Shown in pieces: positions 44,604 through 53,357 of a DNA stretch of 64,000 nt. The translations under genes and the position numbers were made by a program. The DNA comes from Natrinema sp. SYSU A 869 (GTDB taxonomy: Archaea; Halobacteriota; Halobacteria; Halobacteriales; Natrialbaceae), in contig NZ_CP082249.1 of NCBI RefSeq assembly GCF_019879105.1, positions 310,001 through 374,000 of the forward strand, written 5' to 3'. Under the pieces are notes generated by a model that made no database searches, had not been told where the DNA came from, and saw only the letters and a list, made by a program, of their open reading frames with translations. Positions within the stretch are counted from its first letter, which is position 1, and each line of letters starts with the position of its first letter.

Positions 44604-45511
44604 CACGCGGTCACCTCCAGTTTCGCGACGAAGAAGCCACCGGTGTCGTTCTGGTGGGGGTAGATTCGGGCCGCGTTCTCGAGGGTCGAGTCGAACGCGT
44701 CGCCGTCCCACTCGGTCAGTCCCGGCGAGTACTCGAGGCCGAGATCGAAGTCGACGACGCGACAGGATTCGGTCTCGAGGGCGTGCTGGACGACGGCCTC
44801 GTTCTCCTCGGGCGCGAAGGTACAGGTCGAGTAGACGACGGTTCCTCCCTCGCGGGTGGCCTGGATCGCTCGCCGGATGATCCCCTTCTGAATGCCCGCG
44901 ACGGAGGAGATGTGCCCCTCGGACCAGTTGTCGAGTGCGTCGGGATTCTTCCGGATCGTCCCCTCGCAGGAACAGGGCGCGTCGACGAGCGTTCGATCGA
45001 ACTCCTCGAAGTTGAAGCGCTCGAGCGAGTAGTTGCGCGCGTCGGCGTTGGTCACGGCGAGGCTGGTCGCGCCGAGTCGCTCGGCGTTGAACCGCAGGGC
45101 CGAGATGCGCCCGAGGTTGTTGTCGTTCGCGACAACCGTTCCGCGGTCATCCATCAGCGCCGCGATCTGGGTTGCTTTCCCGCCGGGGGCGGCACAGCAG
45201 TCCCAGACCCGTTCGCCGGGTTCGGGGTCGAGGACGACTGGCGGCACCGCCGAGACCTCCTCCTGCCCGTGTATAAAGCCGTGAAAGGCGGTCCAGGTCG
45301 ATCCCAGCGAATCGGTTTCGAGGTCTATGACGCGCGGGTTCCAGTCGGCCTGCTCATAGTCGAGGCCCTCCTCGTCAAGGGCCGTAAGCGTCCGCTCGAC
45401 CGAGGCCTTGATCGTATTGACGCGAACGGCGTTGCCGAGCGGCCGCTCGCAGGCCGCGAGAAAGGCGTCGAAGTCGTCGATGATCGGTCGATACCGCTCG
45501 AGTGGCTCCAT
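44603..45511 (-). CDS. NOL1/NOP2/Sun family RNA m5C methyltransferase
   Basis: A 302-residue S-adenosylmethionine-dependent methyltransferase that makes 5-methylcytosine in rRNA or tRNA. Motif I is VWDCCAAPGGKATQIAALM (about 108-126). The catalytic motif IV has VDAPCSCEGTIRKNP (about 175-189), with the PC cysteine that releases product, and motif VI is VVYSTCTFAPEENE (about 225-238) with the nucleophile Cys in TCT. The N-terminal RNA-binding part is VRVNTIKASVERTLTALDE. ATG 45511 fits this start; the open frame further upstream belongs to the promoter and divergent gene. Confidence 0.93.
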   Translation of the reverse strand: MEPLERYRPIIDDFDAFLAACERPLGNAVRVNTIKASVERTLTALDEEGLDYEQADWNPRVIDLETDSLGSTWTAFHGFIHGQEEVSAVPPVVLDPEPGERVWDCCAAPGGKATQIAALMDDRGTVVANDNNLGRISALRFNAERLGATSLAVTNADARNYSLERFNFEEFDRTLVDAPCSCEGTIRKNPDALDNWSEGHISSVAGIQKGIIRRAIQATREGGTVVYSTCTFAPEENEAVVQHALETESCRVVDFDLGLEYSPGLTEWDGDAFDSTLENAARIYPHQNDTGGFFVAKLEVTA

Positions 45512-45637
45512 TGGACGCGGATTCGCACGCCCCGCGTTTGTGGGTTTCGAAGCGCCGGGTGCGGCCGGATCGACGGGGACTCCGTCCCGGTAGCCGCCGC
45601 CCTCGATTTTATGGAGTCGCCGACAGATATCTCGCGT

Positions 45638-46378
45638 ATGGCACAGATCCGCCAGCAGGGGCCCGAGATCGACCTCGAGGAACCGATCCTCGTCGAAGGC
45701 TTTCCGGGACTCGGACTCGTCGGGAAGATCGCGACCGACCATCTCATCGACGAACTCGACATGCGCTACTACGCGAGCGTCGATTGCAAGGGGCTGCCTC
45801 GCGTCGGCGTCTACCGCGGCGGCGATCGAACGGCCCAGCCACCGGTCCGGCTCTACGCCAGCGAGGAGCACGACCTCCTCGCGCTTCGTAGCGACGTGCC
45901 GATCTCCTCGGAGGCCGTCGGCTCCGTCGCCGAGTGTCTGACCGAGTGGATCGTCTCGCAGGACGCGCTTCCGCTCTACCTCAGCGGGCTGCCCGCCGAG
46001 CGCGAGGACGAACCCGACGTCTACGGCGTCGGAACCGGCGACGCCGGCGGGCTACTCGAGAGCTACGATATCGACGTTCCGCCCGAAGACGGCGTCGTCA
46101 CGGGGCCGACGGGCGCGCTCATCAACCGCGCCGCACAGCGCGACTACGACAGCGTCGGTCTCGTCGTCGAATCGAGCCCGCAGTTCCCCGACCCCGAGTC
46201 CGCGAGTGTCCTCCTCGAGGAGGGGATCTGCCGGATCGCCGATGTCAAGGTCAACGTTCAGGAACTGCTCGACCGCGCGGCGGAGATTCGAGAGAAACGA
46301 GAACAGTTCGCCCAGCAGATGCAACAGATCGGCCAGGAGGAGAGTTCGCAGGCCCAGCCGCTACGAATGTATCAGTAG
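45638..46378 (+). CDS. PAC2-family protein
   Basis: A 246-residue protein of the PAC2 family, archaeal relatives of proteasome assembly chaperones. Key blocks are PILVEGFPGLGLVGKIATDHL (two parts, about 12-32), LRSDVPISSEAVGSVAE, YGVGTGDAGG, GVVTGPTGALI and an amphipathic C-terminal helix DRAAEIREKREQFAQQMQQ. The chaperone role is shown for eukaryotic members and some archaea; for this protein it is inferred. An ATG at 45611 adds nine residues and cannot be excluded. Confidence 0.85.
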   Translation: MAQIRQQGPEIDLEEPILVEGFPGLGLVGKIATDHLIDELDMRYYASVDCKGLPRVGVYRGGDRTAQPPVRLYASEEHDLLALRSDVPISSEAVGSVAECLTEWIVSQDALPLYLSGLPAEREDEPDVYGVGTGDAGGLLESYDIDVPPEDGVVTGPTGALINRAAQRDYDSVGLVVESSPQFPDPESASVLLEEGICRIADVKVNVQELLDRAAEIREKREQFAQQMQQIGQEESSQAQPLRMYQ

Positions 46379-46406
46379 CGATCGCCGGATTGCGACTCGT
46401 TCTCTC

Positions 46407-46490
46407 TATAGTAGCCACTGAAAGTCACTGCACACCTGATCGCATGACAGCTGTTCGATCAGTGTGTAAATCGTTTCAGTGGCTACTATA
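46407..46490. mobile_element. 84-bp MITE-like element
   Basis: Perfect 17-bp terminal inverted repeats, tatagtagccactgaaa at 46407-46423 and its complement at 46474-46490, enclose a 50-bp centre in which partial inverted homology continues (cacacctgatcg against cgatcagtgtg). It codes for nothing. TA or TATA at both outer ends may be target duplication. It lies in the short gap between the PAC2 gene and cspA. I recall similar TIRs in haloarchaeal genomes but cannot name the parent IS. Confidence 0.75.
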
Positions 46491-46630
46491 GCGTCGTCAC
46501 TGGAAACGCGTCGATCGGTGACGCCGCGCCGATCGCTCGACACGTGCGAATCCGAAGCGAACGCTCTCGAGTTGATGTTCGAAGAATCGAGTTCATTCCG
46601 TCGCCTTCCGACGACGTTTCAAACCCGTCG

Positions 46631-46825
46631 TTACTCGCGGACGACGTTCGTCGCACGCGGGCCCTTGGGGGCCTGTTCGATGTCGAATTCGATCTCCGTT
46701 CCTTCCGTGAGGTCCTCGCCGCCGACGTCTTCCATGTGGAAGAACACGTCCTCGTCTGCGTCCTCAGTCTCGATGAATCCGTAGCCGCCAGTGTCGTTGA
46801 AGAAGTCAACCGTGCCGTTTGCCAT
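46631..46825 (-). CDS. cspA: Cold-shock protein
   Basis: A 64-residue CspA-type single-strand nucleic-acid-binding protein. MANGTVDFFNDTGGYGFIET contains the RNP1-like block (GYGFIE), and DVFFHMEDV is RNP2. The end QAPKGPRATNVVRE is typical. It is acidic, as in other haloarchaea. ATG 46825 is used because 30 upstream codons lack similarity. It probably acts as an RNA chaperone and is usually highly transcribed; AT-rich box A-like bases (tccgtatatct) lie 25-35 nt upstream. Confidence 0.95.
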   Translation of the reverse strand: MANGTVDFFNDTGGYGFIETEDADEDVFFHMEDVGGEDLTEGTEIEFDIEQAPKGPRATNVVRE

Positions 46826-47117
46826 TACAACCAAACGGTACCGAGATATACGGATAAGTATTCCGCATGCGTAATCGAATCGAGGTTCGTTGCACACGAA
46901 CGTTCTGTAACTCACCGACAGAGCGTTTGAAGGAACGTCTGCGTCGTATTCTCCGATGATACGGTGACCGATCTGTCACAGTACCCAATACTTTCCGCGG
47001 TATCCCCACTTCTCCCGAGCGACGGACTCACTCGTCAGCCGCCTCGTCTCGGAGAAGCGGCAGCGGGCCGTGAGAACCACGACAATCTAAACCACACCTC
47101 GGTCGAGTGCTACTGGT

Positions 47118-47537
47118 ATGTCCCGAAAGGTGGTCCGCGTCCACGGCGACGCCCATCCGGAACTCCACGAGGTCGAATCGACGTTTCTCGACCTCGCCGA
47201 CGAGGTCACCCACCACATCGAGGACGAGGAGGAGAACGTCCTCCCCGAACTCGAACGGCTCGACGACGAGCCGTCGCTGACGCCCGACGAGGAGGCGCGG
47301 ATCCGCGAGCCGATCGCTCACCTTGAGGACGAACACGACGTGGCCGCCGCCCACCTCGAGCGACTCCGTTCGCTGACCGACGACTACGCGATCCCCGAGG
47401 ATGCGTGTCCCAGCTATCACAACATGCTCGACCGACTGCGGCTCCTCGAGGAGGACATGCATCTGCATATCCACAAGGAGAGCAACGTCATGTTCCCCGA
47501 GGCGCTCCTGCGCCTCGAAGCCGTCGTCGCGGAGTAG
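47118..47537 (+). CDS. Hemerythrin-like di-iron protein, N-terminally short RIC
   Basis: A 139-residue protein equal to the C-terminal two-thirds of RIC/YtfE/ScdA, the di-iron protein of iron-sulfur cluster repair. Ligand motifs present are VHGD (His105 of E. coli YtfE), HHIEDE (His129 and Glu133), EDEHD (His160) and HIHKE (His204 and Glu208). The ScdA N-terminal domain and the helix carrying the first ligand (His84, YH..HR..LP) are absent, and I find no out-of-frame copy upstream. It may be a natural short form or a truncated gene. Confidence 0.8.
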   Translation: MSRKVVRVHGDAHPELHEVESTFLDLADEVTHHIEDEEENVLPELERLDDEPSLTPDEEARIREPIAHLEDEHDVAAAHLERLRSLTDDYAIPEDACPSYHNMLDRLRLLEEDMHLHIHKESNVMFPEALLRLEAVVAE

Positions 47538-47727
47538 TCGACCGGCAGGACCGATCGGTTCCGGTTGCGCATCCGTCTTTTCGGCGGCGAGCCGACCGCG
47601 TTCAGCCGCTGCTCGTGTTTCCTGCGTCGAGCGGTAGGAAAGAGGTGGCATCGGTCGGTTCAGGTCCGCCGTCCGGAAGCGCGAGTCGGGCCGGCCGATC
47701 GCAGTGCGGTCCCGATCGATCACGATC
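47538..47727. other. Gap without gene
   Basis: GC-rich sequence between the di-iron protein and moxR without coding-like frames. Confidence 0.3.
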
Positions 47728-47736
47728 GTTTATATG
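47728..47736 (+). promoter_or_regulatory. Box A of moxR
   Basis: gtttatatg is centred 27 nt before the moxR ATG at 47759, as for a leaderless transcript. Confidence 0.5.
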
Positions 47737-47758
47737 TAACAATACCTACGGGTGACAT

Positions 47759-48709
47759 ATGGATGTTACCGACGCCCGCGCGGAGTGTGATGCCGTTTTG
47801 GATGCCGTCGGCGCGACCGTCATCGCGGATCGGGAGTTCCTCGAAACCGTTCTGCTCGGCGTCCTCGCACGGGGCCACGTGCTCTTAGAGGATGTTCCCG
47901 GAACCGGAAAGACCCTGACCGCAAACAGTCTGGCGTCGGCGCTGGGGTTGTCGTTCTCCCGAATTCAGTTCACACCGGACCTGCTACCAGCCGACGTGAC
48001 CGGGTCTCACGTATTCGACGAGTCAGACGGTACCTTCGACTTCACCCCCGGACCGATCTTCGCGAACGTGGTGCTGGCTGACGAGATCAACCGTGCGCCG
48101 CCGAAGACCCAAGCCGCCCTGCTTGAGGCGATGGCGGAAGGTCAGGTCACCGTCGATGGCGACACGCATCAGTTGCCGCAGCCGTTTTTCGTAATCGCGA
48201 CGCAGAACCCCGTCGAGCAGGCTGGCACTTTCCCGCTGCCGGAGGCTCAGGTCGACCGCTTCTTAGTGAAACAGTCGATTGGCTATCCCGACGCGGACGG
48301 CGAGCGAGAACTGTTGCAGCGACGACTCGGCCGCACCGAACGAAGTCCGAGTATCGACTCGGTGCTAGACGGCGACCGCGTTCGAACGCTCCGGGAGGTC
48401 CCCGAGTCGGTCCGAGTCGACGATGACCTCGTGTCCTATATCGCTGCGATCGTCCGCGGGACGCGAACCCGCAACCAGGTCGATGTCGGGGTCTCGCCGC
48501 GGGGCACCCAGCGCCTGCTCGAAGCGACGCGGGCCCGTGCCGTCATCGACGGCCGCGACTACGTGACGCCCGACGACGTCAAACGCGTGGCCGGTCCGGT
48601 GTTGGCCCACCGACTCGTTCTCACTCCCGACGCCTCGGTCGACGGGGCTTCAAAGACGGCGATCGTCGACAAGGTGCTCGATTCCGTCCCCGTGCCGACG
48701 CTCGAGTAG
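47759..48709 (+). CDS. MoxR-family AAA+ ATPase
   Basis: A 316-residue AAA+ ATPase of the MoxR branch. Walker A is EDVPGTGKT (about 43-51), Walker B VLADEINRAPPKTQAALLEAM (split: VLADEINR and following helix, about 105-125), and sensor 1 is FVIATQNPVEQAGTFPLPEA (about 143). MoxR proteins act with DUF58/VWA partners in assembly or activation of cofactors and complexes. Here the partner genes lie on the opposite strand just downstream, in convergent arrangement. Confidence 0.92.
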   Translation: MDVTDARAECDAVLDAVGATVIADREFLETVLLGVLARGHVLLEDVPGTGKTLTANSLASALGLSFSRIQFTPDLLPADVTGSHVFDESDGTFDFTPGPIFANVVLADEINRAPPKTQAALLEAMAEGQVTVDGDTHQLPQPFFVIATQNPVEQAGTFPLPEAQVDRFLVKQSIGYPDADGERELLQRRLGRTERSPSIDSVLDGDRVRTLREVPESVRVDDDLVSYIAAIVRGTRTRNQVDVGVSPRGTQRLLEATRARAVIDGRDYVTPDDVKRVAGPVLAHRLVLTPDASVDGASKTAIVDKVLDSVPVPTLE

Positions 48710-48766
48710 CGAGCGCGCGACCAACGGATCGAGTGACCGGCATCGATCAGTTTGCCGTGGAAGCGA

Positions 48767-49282
48767 TTATCGCTGTAACGCCGCCAGCAGGAGCAACGCC
48801 CCGAACAGCATGGCGATCACGGCCGCAACCGGCTGCCCGCTGGGACCGGCAATGAAGACAACGTAGCTCCCGACGGCGGCGACCAGCCCGACGAGGACCG
48901 TTCCACCGACGTGTGGGAGTTCTGCCCTCGCCGTCGCCGCCTCCCGTCCGAGCTGGTCGCCGATCCCGATCGCGTGATGGCCGGCGTCCCAGGCCAGTAC
49001 GGTCGCGGTGACGCTCGCGAGCATCGATATCGGTGGGATTCCTTGAATTCCGCCTGCGAGTAGCCCTGCGAGCGCGACGCCACAGCCGATCGTGACGGCT
49101 CGGCGAGATCCCGTCCAGAGTCCGGCACCGACGGCCAGCAGCGCGGCGGTGCCGCCAGCGAGCACGAACGGAGAGTAGAGGGCACTCGAGACCACCCCGA
49201 GGAGCAACGCGACGATCGAGAGCCCACCGGTCAGGACCGCGGGCCGGTGGTCGGGGTCGACCGCGTCGATGTCGGCGGTCAC
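48767..49282 (-). CDS. Small membrane protein of the MoxR-DUF58 cluster
   Basis: A 171-residue protein with five or six hydrophobic helices (LTGGLSIVALLLGVVSSALY, FVLAGGTAALLAVGAGLW, VTIGCGVALAGLLAGG and others). It starts with GTG 49282, which overlaps the DUF58 stop by 4 nt (GTGA). Haloarchaeal DUF58 clusters often end with such a protein (I recall DUF7519). It is the last gene of the cluster. Function unknown. Confidence 0.72.
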   Translation of the reverse strand: MTADIDAVDPDHRPAVLTGGLSIVALLLGVVSSALYSPFVLAGGTAALLAVGAGLWTGSRRAVTIGCGVALAGLLAGGIQGIPPISMLASVTATVLAWDAGHHAIGIGDQLGREAATARAELPHVGGTVLVGLVAAVGSYVVFIAGPSGQPVAAVIAMLFGALLLLAALQR

Positions 49283-50796
49283 GCCGACCACCGCCGTCGA
49301 CTGTTCTCGAGCGTCGCCGCCAGCGATTCGTCCGTCGACCAGTCGACGACCCTGATGCCTGCCTCTCTGAGCGTCGAGATGCGGACCGTTCGTTCGACCG
49401 CCGCGAGTCGTTCGCCGGGCGTCTTCCGCCCCGTCGGATCGGGGCTGATGACCGTCACGAGGTGTCCGTCGGCCTCGAGCAACTGCGCGATACGAACGAT
49501 GTCGTCGTCGCACAGCGGCGTGAACAGGACCACCTGCGAATCGGACGGCATCCGCGATCGGAACCGCTGGCGCTGGACGTACAGCATCGATGGCGACGAT
49601 TCCGGCGGAGACAGCGCGAACGCCGGATCGGTCGCGAACAATCGGCGGGCCTTCGCCCGATGGTCGGGGCCCGATCCCGGCGACAGCCACTGCTGATGCG
49701 GTCCGAAACTGGTGAGCCCGACGTTGTTTCCGCCCGCATCGAGCGCGTCGAGCACGGCGATCGCCGCCTCGATGCTGCGACCGACCGCGTGGCGGCTCGT
49801 CTCGTCGGGCCGACGGTACGCGTCCGTCCGCGTATCGACGGCGAGCATCACCGTTGCCGACCGCTCCTCGCGAAACGTTATTGTCGTCAGATCTTCGCCG
49901 CGAGCCCGACGGTTCCAGTCGATCCGCGAGAGCGGGTCGCCGCGGCGATACTCCCTGGTCGCGTAGAACTCGAGGCCTTCGCCACCGACGTCCGTCTCGA
50001 TGCGACCCGTCAGCGGCAGCGTCAGCGACCGCAACGGGAGGTTGGTCTCCGTCTCGGCGGGCGAACAGCGGAGTTCGGTATCGACGCGTATCCGCTGGAT
50101 TCGCTCGGCGGCACCGGTGAATCCTCGCGCGACGACGACCATCGGTTCGAACGCGTGGGCGCCCTGGCGAGCGGTCACCGTGTAGGTGAACGTTTCCGTC
50201 TCGCCCGGCCGGAGTGCAGTCCCGTGTCTCGGGGTGCCATCAATGACGACGAGTTCCGCCGGTACGCCGTCGACGAGACGGAGGTCCGGGAGGATCCCGC
50301 CCCCGTCGTTGCGGACGCGCACCGTCACGCGAACGGGATCGCCCGACGTGGGGTCGCCGTCCTCGAGTTCGCGGCTGATCGAGAGCGTCGGTTCCGGCGG
50401 CCGACCGACCCGGGCGTAGGCCGCGTACGCGATGCCGACGACCGATGCCAACAACAGCGCCGGCGACGTGATGATGACGCCGGCGGCACCGAACAGCGAG
50501 GCGACGGCAGCGATGCCGGTCCAACGGTTCGTCTCCTGCGTGCTCGAGTTGACGACGACCGATTCCGCAGCGTCCGCGGTATCGGTGTCGGTGTCAGATT
50601 CAGTGTCGGCGTTGGCGTCGGTGTCAGATCCGGAATTAACGTCGGTATTCGGTCCAGCATCGGCGTTTGGACGACGGCCGGTACTGTCGTCGGTACCGGT
50701 TTCGGAGCGAGTCCTGGTATCGATACCGACGGACTCGCCGCCGTCGGCCCGCTCGCCTCGAGCGTCAGTCGATCGCTCGGCATCGCCGCCCGTCAT
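49279..50796 (-). CDS. DUF58 domain protein
   Basis: A 505-residue membrane-anchored protein. The N-terminal 80 residues are a low-complexity Asp/Thr/Ser tail, followed by two helices (about 95-135, AAVASLFGAAGVIITSPALLL). A beta-sandwich (about 150-280) comes next, then the DUF58 block YATREYRRGDPLSRIDWNRR (about 310-330) and a VWA-like domain (VMLAVDTRTDAYRR, VVLFTPLCDDD). It overlaps its neighbours by 4 nt on both sides. It is the expected partner of MoxR. Confidence 0.88.
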   Translation of the reverse strand: MTGGDAERSTDARGERADGGESVGIDTRTRSETGTDDSTGRRPNADAGPNTDVNSGSDTDANADTESDTDTDTADAAESVVVNSSTQETNRWTGIAAVASLFGAAGVIITSPALLLASVVGIAYAAYARVGRPPEPTLSISRELEDGDPTSGDPVRVTVRVRNDGGGILPDLRLVDGVPAELVVIDGTPRHGTALRPGETETFTYTVTARQGAHAFEPMVVVARGFTGAAERIQRIRVDTELRCSPAETETNLPLRSLTLPLTGRIETDVGGEGLEFYATREYRRGDPLSRIDWNRRARGEDLTTITFREERSATVMLAVDTRTDAYRRPDETSRHAVGRSIEAAIAVLDALDAGGNNVGLTSFGPHQQWLSPGSGPDHRAKARRLFATDPAFALSPPESSPSMLYVQRQRFRSRMPSDSQVVLFTPLCDDDIVRIAQLLEADGHLVTVISPDPTGRKTPGERLAAVERTVRISTLREAGIRVVDWSTDESLAATLENSRRRWSA

Positions 50797-51341
50797 GCGT
50801 CGTCGCTCACCTCCGCGATTCGCGCGATTTCGGCTGCAGCACGTCTGGCACGGCGGGGGCGGTCGCGACGCATCGTCGCTCGAAGCCGGACGTGCCACGG
50901 TGCCCAGTCGGGGACGACGTTCGTGAACTGCGCCGCCGCTAACGGGTCGTCCGTCCAGGTCCCGTTTTCGAGCGCCGTTCGGGCCTCGTCCTCGGTCAGC
51001 CCCTCCTCGAGCACCAGCGTGTCGATGGCCGCCTGCTCGAGTCGTTCGCGGAGTTGCCTACCATCCTGTCCGTATCTCACGCGTCCCGATTCGATCGTCG
51101 CGTCGATCTCCTGTCCGGGAGTCGGAAGCTCCCGTGGCCGTTCCGGCGTCGGGAGTTCGGTCTGCGTGACGTCGGTGTGCCGGCGCGCCTGTACCGTTCG
51201 AAGCCCCTGCAAGAACGCGATCACGCCGATCACGGATACGATCCACTCCCCGAGGCTGAGGGGACCGGTCAGTTCCGGGACTACCACGAACACCAGGCCG
51301 ATCAGGACCAGTCCGGCACCGACTATCGCGTACTTGTTCAT
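50793..51341 (-). CDS. Two-helix protein of the MoxR-DUF58 cluster
   Basis: A 182-residue protein. Two helices at about 5-47 (IVGAGLVLIGLVFVVVPEL and WIVSVIGVIAFLQGL) are followed by a cytoplasmic region with helices (LRERLEQAAIDTLVLEEGLTEDEA, VRLRATMRRDRPRRARRAA). Haloarchaeal clusters carry this small protein between DUF4129 and DUF58 (I recall DUF7269). It ends on an ATGA overlap with the DUF58 gene and starts 10 nt after the DUF4129 stop. Confidence 0.75.
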   Translation of the reverse strand: MNKYAIVGAGLVLIGLVFVVVPELTGPLSLGEWIVSVIGVIAFLQGLRTVQARRHTDVTQTELPTPERPRELPTPGQEIDATIESGRVRYGQDGRQLRERLEQAAIDTLVLEEGLTEDEARTALENGTWTDDPLAAAQFTNVVPDWAPWHVRLRATMRRDRPRRARRAAAEIARIAEVSDDA

Positions 51342-51351
51342 AGGCATTCGT

Positions 51352-52314
51352 TCATCGTGTGTCTCCGTTCTCGCGGTCATCGTCACCGTAGACCGCTTCG
51401 ATCCGCCGCAGTATCTCGACGGCGCGACGTTCGTGGTCGTCCGTGACGGGACGATCGCCGTAGCGGACGTCCTCGAACATCGTTCGCAACTCGTCGACGT
51501 GGGACGGATCCAGCCCCGCGTCCCGCGCCGCGGCCGCGAATTCACCGGGCGTACTCGAGGCGGGTCGGTCGACCTCGAGTGGCTCCGTCATCTCGCGCCA
51601 CGCCCGGTAGATGTCGTTCTCGAAGTCGTCGCCCGACTCGATCCGGTCGGCGGCCTGCCCGGCCGCGCGGCCGAGAGCGCTACGTTGAATGGCGTCGTCC
51701 GATTCCGCGGCCGATTGCGCCGATTCCCGCTCCTCGCCGTCGCTGCCGGTGTAAAACAGTGCCGCGAACGCCCCGACGATCGTCACCAGCAGGACGGTCA
51801 GCACGAGCAGCGAGGGGAGAGTCAGCCCGGTAACGGTACCGTCGTCGCCGCCGGACGGACCACCGGATCCGTTCTCCGCCGGGGGCGGCAAATCGGCCGC
51901 GGGAGCCGGGGACTCGAGAGTCTGTGTCCCGCAGCCGCTGGTGAGGACGACGAAGACGAGCACGACCAACGGGAGCAACGCGACCGAGAGCATAATCGTC
52001 AGCCTGGTATCGTATGACCGCGTCGCCAGCGCGGCGATTCCGACTGCCCCCAAAACGAGCCCGAAGAATCCTACTCCTGAATCGAGAAACTCGACGCACA
52101 GTCCCGAGAAGTTGAAGGTGGTGTCCATCTCAGGGCCGGAATCGACCTCGGAGGAGTCGCCCGGTTCGTCGCCATTGCTGCCGCCGTCGGCACTGCCGAA
52201 ACCGCCGCCGTTCCCACCGTTCTCGACCATCGACGGTAACGTCGCCGCGACGAGCACGACGGCGAGACAGCACAGGAGGGCGAGCAGGACGACACGACCC
52301 GTATCTCTGTCCAC
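51352..52314 (-). CDS. DUF4129 membrane protein
   Basis: A 320-residue protein. An N-terminal helix (LLALLCCLAVVLVAATL) is followed by a Gly/Asp-rich exposed loop, more helices (about 75-130 and 160-195) and the cytoplasmic DUF4129 domain at about 220-310 (IYRAWREMTEPLEVDRP, STPGEFAAAARDAGLD, YGDRPVTDDHERRAVEILRRI). In many genomes DUF4129 is fused to a transglutaminase core; here no transglutaminase is seen. First gene of a minus-strand operon with the DUF58 gene. Confidence 0.85.
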   Translation of the reverse strand: MDRDTGRVVLLALLCCLAVVLVAATLPSMVENGGNGGGFGSADGGSNGDEPGDSSEVDSGPEMDTTFNFSGLCVEFLDSGVGFFGLVLGAVGIAALATRSYDTRLTIMLSVALLPLVVLVFVVLTSGCGTQTLESPAPAADLPPPAENGSGGPSGGDDGTVTGLTLPSLLVLTVLLVTIVGAFAALFYTGSDGEERESAQSAAESDDAIQRSALGRAAGQAADRIESGDDFENDIYRAWREMTEPLEVDRPASSTPGEFAAAARDAGLDPSHVDELRTMFEDVRYGDRPVTDDHERRAVEILRRIEAVYGDDDRENGDTR

Positions 52315-52514
52315 GCTCTTTCTTTCTTGTAATACCTGAAATGTTTTACTCTCATTCGAAGCGGTGTGAATTCGAGTCGCATTCGCAGCCGCCGACTCCC
52401 CAGTGCGAGCGTATCGGTGTCTCTGCGGCCCCTCGCATCGGTCCGCTCGCCGTTGTTCCGGAATGCGCTACTGCAAACGCAACTCCTTTTCGCGTTCTGT
52501 CCCTTGCCCTGAAC

Positions 52515-53357
52515 ATGGGAACGGAAGACGCTGAAACTGTTGCGCCCGGAACGTGTCCAACTGCAAACGGCATGCCGATGCTCGGACTCGGAACCTGGCA
52601 GAACGACGACGCCGAACAATGTGCCGAGAGCGTCCGAACGGCTCTCGAGACGGGCTATCGACACATCGATACCGCCCAAGCCTACGACAACGAGGCTGCC
52701 GTCGGTGAGGGGATCGCACAAGCCGACGTCGATCGCGAGGACGTCTTCCTCGCGACCAAGATCTGGTACTCTAATCTCTCCCACGACGACGTCCTCGAGA
52801 CGGCTCGGGACAGTCTCGACCGGCTCGGCGTTGACTACGTCGACCTGCTGTACGTCCACTGGCCGTCAGGCGAGTACGACCCCGAGGAGACACTCTCGGC
52901 CCTGTCTGAACTGTACGAGGAGGGCCTAATCGAGAACGTCGGCGTCAGCAACTTCCGGCCCGAAGACCTCGAGGTTGCTGTCGACGTCTGTGACGCGCCG
53001 ATCTTCGCGAACCAGGTCGAATTGCATCCGCTACTGCCACAGGAGGAGATCCGAGAGGTCTGTGAGAACTACGATATCGAGGTCGTCGGCTACTCACCGC
53101 TGGCGCGCGGACAGGTCTTCGACCAGCCTGAGATTCAGGAAGTCGCGGAGAAACACGACGTCAGCGAAGCACAGGTTAGCCTCGCCTGGGCGCGCGAGAA
53201 GGGCGTCACTGCGATCCCGAAAGCGACCGGCGAGGATCACATCGGTGACAACTGGGAGTCGCTAACGGTCGATCTCGACCAGGAGGATATCAACCGGATC
53301 GACGCGATCGACGAGACAAGTCGGGAGATCGATCCTGGCTTCGCGCCCTGGAACTGA
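52515..53357 (+). CDS. Aldo/keto reductase
   Basis: A 280-residue NADP(H)-dependent oxidoreductase with TIM-barrel fold. The catalytic tetrad is visible: Asp in GYRHIDTAQAYDNE (Asp and Tyr, about 46-58), Lys in FLATKIWYSN (about 83) and His in LLYVHWPSGEY (about 115). The cofactor site has AIPKATGEDHI. It resembles the family of 2,5-diketo-gluconate reductases, but the substrate is unknown. ATG 52515 gives the typical start; the longer frame begins in promoter sequence. Confidence 0.92.
   Translation: MGTEDAETVAPGTCPTANGMPMLGLGTWQNDDAEQCAESVRTALETGYRHIDTAQAYDNEAAVGEGIAQADVDREDVFLATKIWYSNLSHDDVLETARDSLDRLGVDYVDLLYVHWPSGEYDPEETLSALSELYEEGLIENVGVSNFRPEDLEVAVDVCDAPIFANQVELHPLLPQEEIREVCENYDIEVVGYSPLARGQVFDQPEIQEVAEKHDVSEAQVSLAWAREKGVTAIPKATGEDHIGDNWESLTVDLDQEDINRIDAIDETSREIDPGFAPWN

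Noticed and set aside
44654-45637. N-terminal extension of the PAC2 frame
   Set aside because: It is antisense to the NSUN methyltransferase and not PAC2-like.
49462-52017. 851-codon plus-strand frame
   Set aside because: Antisense to the DUF58/DUF4129 operon, whose members overlap by ATGA/GTGA and carry recognisable domains.
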